Positions 4,096 to 5,964 of a DNA stretch of 5,964 nucleotides are shown one piece after another. The notes below the pieces were generated by a model, which ran no database searches, was not told the DNA's origin, and was given only the letters and a program-made list of their open reading frames with translations. The stretch comes from an uncultured Eubacteriales bacterium. GTDB lineage: Bacteria > Bacillota > Clostridia > Oscillospirales > Acutalibacteraceae. The DNA is taken from positions 1-5,964 of the forward strand of contig CAKVBG010000059.1 in assembly GCA_934725345.1 (NCBI GenBank), written 5' to 3'. Position 1 is the stretch's first letter; the number at the start of each line of letters is the position of its first letter. A program made the translations under genes and the position numbers.

Positions 4096-5964
4096 CTAAC
4101 CCTCCATTTCTTTAAGAGAACCGAATCTTGTCCCGATTGCAGCCTCTGCTACTAGCGGTATATCAAATTCTTTAAACGGCTGTGCTTCCATGCAATTTTT
4201 TATGAATTCTACAGCCTCATGCAATCTTTCTTTCGGTAGCTCAAACATCAGTTCATCGTGTATTTGAAGTAAAGGCTTGAGCCATAATCTATCAGGCAAA
4301 CCACCAAGAATTCTTACTATTGATAACTTTAAAATATCTGCAGCAGTTCCTTGTATTGGTGTATTTAAAGCTTGTCTTTCAGCGAAACTCTTCTTATTCC
4401 AATTGGACGAAAGAATATGCGGAAGATATCTACGTCTACCGAGATACGTTTCTGTATATCCATTAAATTTTGCTTTGATTTTTACTTTACGTTGCCAATT
4501 TTCAAGTTCAGGATATCCTTCCTTAAGGTTTTTTATAATCTGATCACACTCTTCAAGTGTTTTATTAAGTCCGGCTTTAAATTTAAGGCTTCTGAGCAAT
4601 CCTTTAGCGAATAGTCCGAAAAATACTCCAAAATTGCACGCCTTTGCAATTGTTCTTCGCTCCTTATAGTGTGGTGCATTTTTATCCACTGCCTGCTGGA
4701 ATGGTATCTTGTAAATTACAGATGTTGTCTTTGCATGAATATCCCCACCGTTTTTATATGTTTTCATCATAGTTTCATCTCGGCAATAAAACGCTCCCAC
4801 ACGAAGCTCAATTTGAGAAAAATCAAGTGACATCAAAACTTTACTTTTAGGTGCAATAAAAAAATTTCTGACTCCGATGGGATCATTATCCTTTCTCGAA
4901 CAGTTTTGAAGGTTTGGATTTCTACTTGCAAACCTTCCTGTTTCAGTTCCAAGAGGAAAAAGGTCAGGATGTATTCGGTTTGTTGCAGGATTTAAATGTT
5001 TAATGTAGCTATCTATATATGTTGACTTAATTTTGCCCCACTTTCGATATTCTTTAATAATTTCAAATAGCGGTACATATTCAGGTTTGTTTTCTTTACA
5101 GTATGAAGATAAAAGTATAAATGCTTCGTCATCAGCGGCTTCTTTATTTTTTTCTGTTGTCTTTAAAACAGGGAGGCTTAATCTTCCGTAAAGAAAATTT
5201 TTAAATTCCTGAGTTGTGGCATTAGAACCAATGTTTACGTTTCCCGTTAAAATAGCTATATCTTCTTTAAGTTCCCTAAGCATATTCACCGCTTGGCATT
5301 GCTTTTCTTTTATTAAATCAATATCCACAAGCAATCCATTGTGTTTCATGAGTCCAACATACACAGCAGTCGGAGACTCTATTTCTTCTACTATAAATCT
5401 GTGTCGTGGAAGATTTTCATCAAACCATTTATTAAACAAATGATAAAGCCTTAAAGCATAATCACTATCTGCACAGGCATATCTGACAGTTTCAAAATTA
5501 TAAGGATCTAACTCATCAAAGAACTTTCCCTCAGTAACACTTTCAAAGGTAGGTAAATTCTCCTTCAAAAGCTCTGAAACTAACTTTTTAAGACCGCTAT
5601 CCGATAAACTTCTAAATTCTGTATTTGTTTTAAGAGTAAGCTGAGCTGCTGCCATTGTGTCATAAACTTTGCATCTCATAACTATTCCCAAAGCATAGAA
5701 GAACGCACTTTCAAATGCAGCATTATGTATGACTACTGTTTTATTTTTATCAAGTAAAATATTTTCTGTAATATATAAAAAGACTTTATCAAAGTCTGCA
5801 TTTTTAAAGTTTTTGTGGCAAAGGGGGATATATATCCCCGTGCCGTTTTTTACCGATAGACTAATTCCAACAATTTGAGATTTATTTGAATCAAGTGATG
5901 CTTTCGTATCAGTTCGATACTGCTTCTTGGGTGAAGTTTCTACATCCAATCCGACCAAGTTGTG
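4096..5964 (-). CDS. Phage family-A DNA polymerase with 3'-5' exonuclease (5' end outside the window)
   Basis: At least 622 codons are visible. The frame is open past 5964, so the true start is beyond the window. Numbering from V2 at 5955, the proofreading domain shows ExoI D5-x-E7 (GLDVETS), ExoII N79...E83 (HNAAFES) and ExoIII Y160-x3-D164 (YACADSD). The polymerase domain has TGRFASRNPNLQN (340-352), motif A LDFSQIELR with D379 and E384, motif B RRTIAKACNFGVFFG with R435, K439 and F443, and motif C QIHDELMFE with H567, D568 and E569. No 5'-3' exonuclease domain is seen, as usual for phage enzymes. Oddities are Glu in place of the usual ExoII Asp, and F447 where E. coli Pol I has Y766. It should replicate phage DNA and is the first visible gene of a coupled operon with the basic protein and the primase. 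Confidence 0.96.
   Translation of the reverse strand, partial: HNLVGLDVETSPKKQYRTDTKASLDSNKSQIVGISLSVKNGTGIYIPLCHKNFKNADFDKVFLYITENILLDKNKTVVIHNAAFESAFFYALGIVMRCKVYDTMAAAQLTLKTNTEFRSLSDSGLKKLVSELLKENLPTFESVTEGKFFDELDPYNFETVRYACADSDYALRLYHLFNKWFDENLPRHRFIVEEIESPTAVYVGLMKHNGLLVDIDLIKEKQCQAVNMLRELKEDIAILTGNVNIGSNATTQEFKNFLYGRLSLPVLKTTEKNKEAADDEAFILLSSYCKENKPEYVPLFEIIKEYRKWGKIKSTYIDSYIKHLNPATNRIHPDLFPLGTETGRFASRNPNLQNCSRKDNDPIGVRNFFIAPKSKVLMSLDFSQIELRVGAFYCRDETMMKTYKNGGDIHAKTTSVIYKIPFQQAVDKNAPHYKERRTIAKACNFGVFFGLFAKGLLRSLKFKAGLNKTLEECDQIIKNLKEGYPELENWQRKVKIKAKFNGYTETYLGRRRYLPHILSSNWNKKSFAERQALNTPIQGTAADILKLSIVRILGGLPDRLWLKPLLQIHDELMFELPKERLHEAVEFIKNCMEAQPFKEFDIPLVAEAAIGTRFGSLKEMEG

Noticed and set aside
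3655..4155. 166-residue open frame on the plus strand
   Set aside because: It is antisense to the primase, the small basic gene and the polymerase end, and its Phe/Leu-rich composition is typical of a shadow of AT-rich coding DNA.

Overview
The window looks like part of a temperate phage or prophage of a low-GC Gram-positive (Firmicutes, most likely a Clostridia-type) bacterium. The evidence is the strongly AT-rich base composition, strong GGAGG-type ribosome sites, ATGA/GTGA gene overlaps, and a leftward gene order that runs from replication to late regulation. That order is a phage family-A DNA polymerase, a small basic protein, an archaeo-eukaryotic-type (AEP) primase, a VRR-NUC nuclease, a Cys-rich mini-protein, an ArpU/DUF1492-like late regulator, and an HNH endonuclease. 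No species can be named from the sequence alone.

Layout from right to left on the minus strand. Positions 5964-4096 carry a DNA polymerase whose start lies beyond the window. Its last codons contain the ribosome site of a 52-residue basic protein (4091-3933), whose stop overlaps the primase start (3936-2644). A gene-free segment (2405-2643) follows. Together with the primase 3' end it carries seven exact copies of GAGGTTA in both orientations around an AT-rich core with a nested hairpin. This is the best candidate for a phage replication origin or operator array. Downstream are the VRR-NUC gene (2404-2114), the Cys-rich protein (2026-1811) and, coupled by a GTGA overlap, the ArpU/DUF1492-like regulator (1814-1356). 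A near-palindrome and a strong leftward terminator separate the regulator from the HNH gene (1273-920).

On the plus strand, 271-872 holds a complete type II toxin-antitoxin operon of the RelB/DinJ-YafQ kind. It has a near-consensus extended -10 promoter, a strong ribosome site, an 8-nt gene overlap and a terminator. That terminator lies between it and the convergent HNH gene and can act in both directions. At the far left (1-101) is the 5' end of another leftward gene that I cannot firmly name; it may be host rather than phage.

The replication genes would act together: the primase starts strands, the polymerase extends and proofreads, and VRR-NUC processes structures. The regulator would switch on the late genes that normally follow the HNH gene. 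Three features suggest an unusual or decaying element. The HNH protein has lost one zinc-ligand Cys, no terminase gene follows HNH, and neither the primase nor the nuclease is accompanied by a recognisable helicase.
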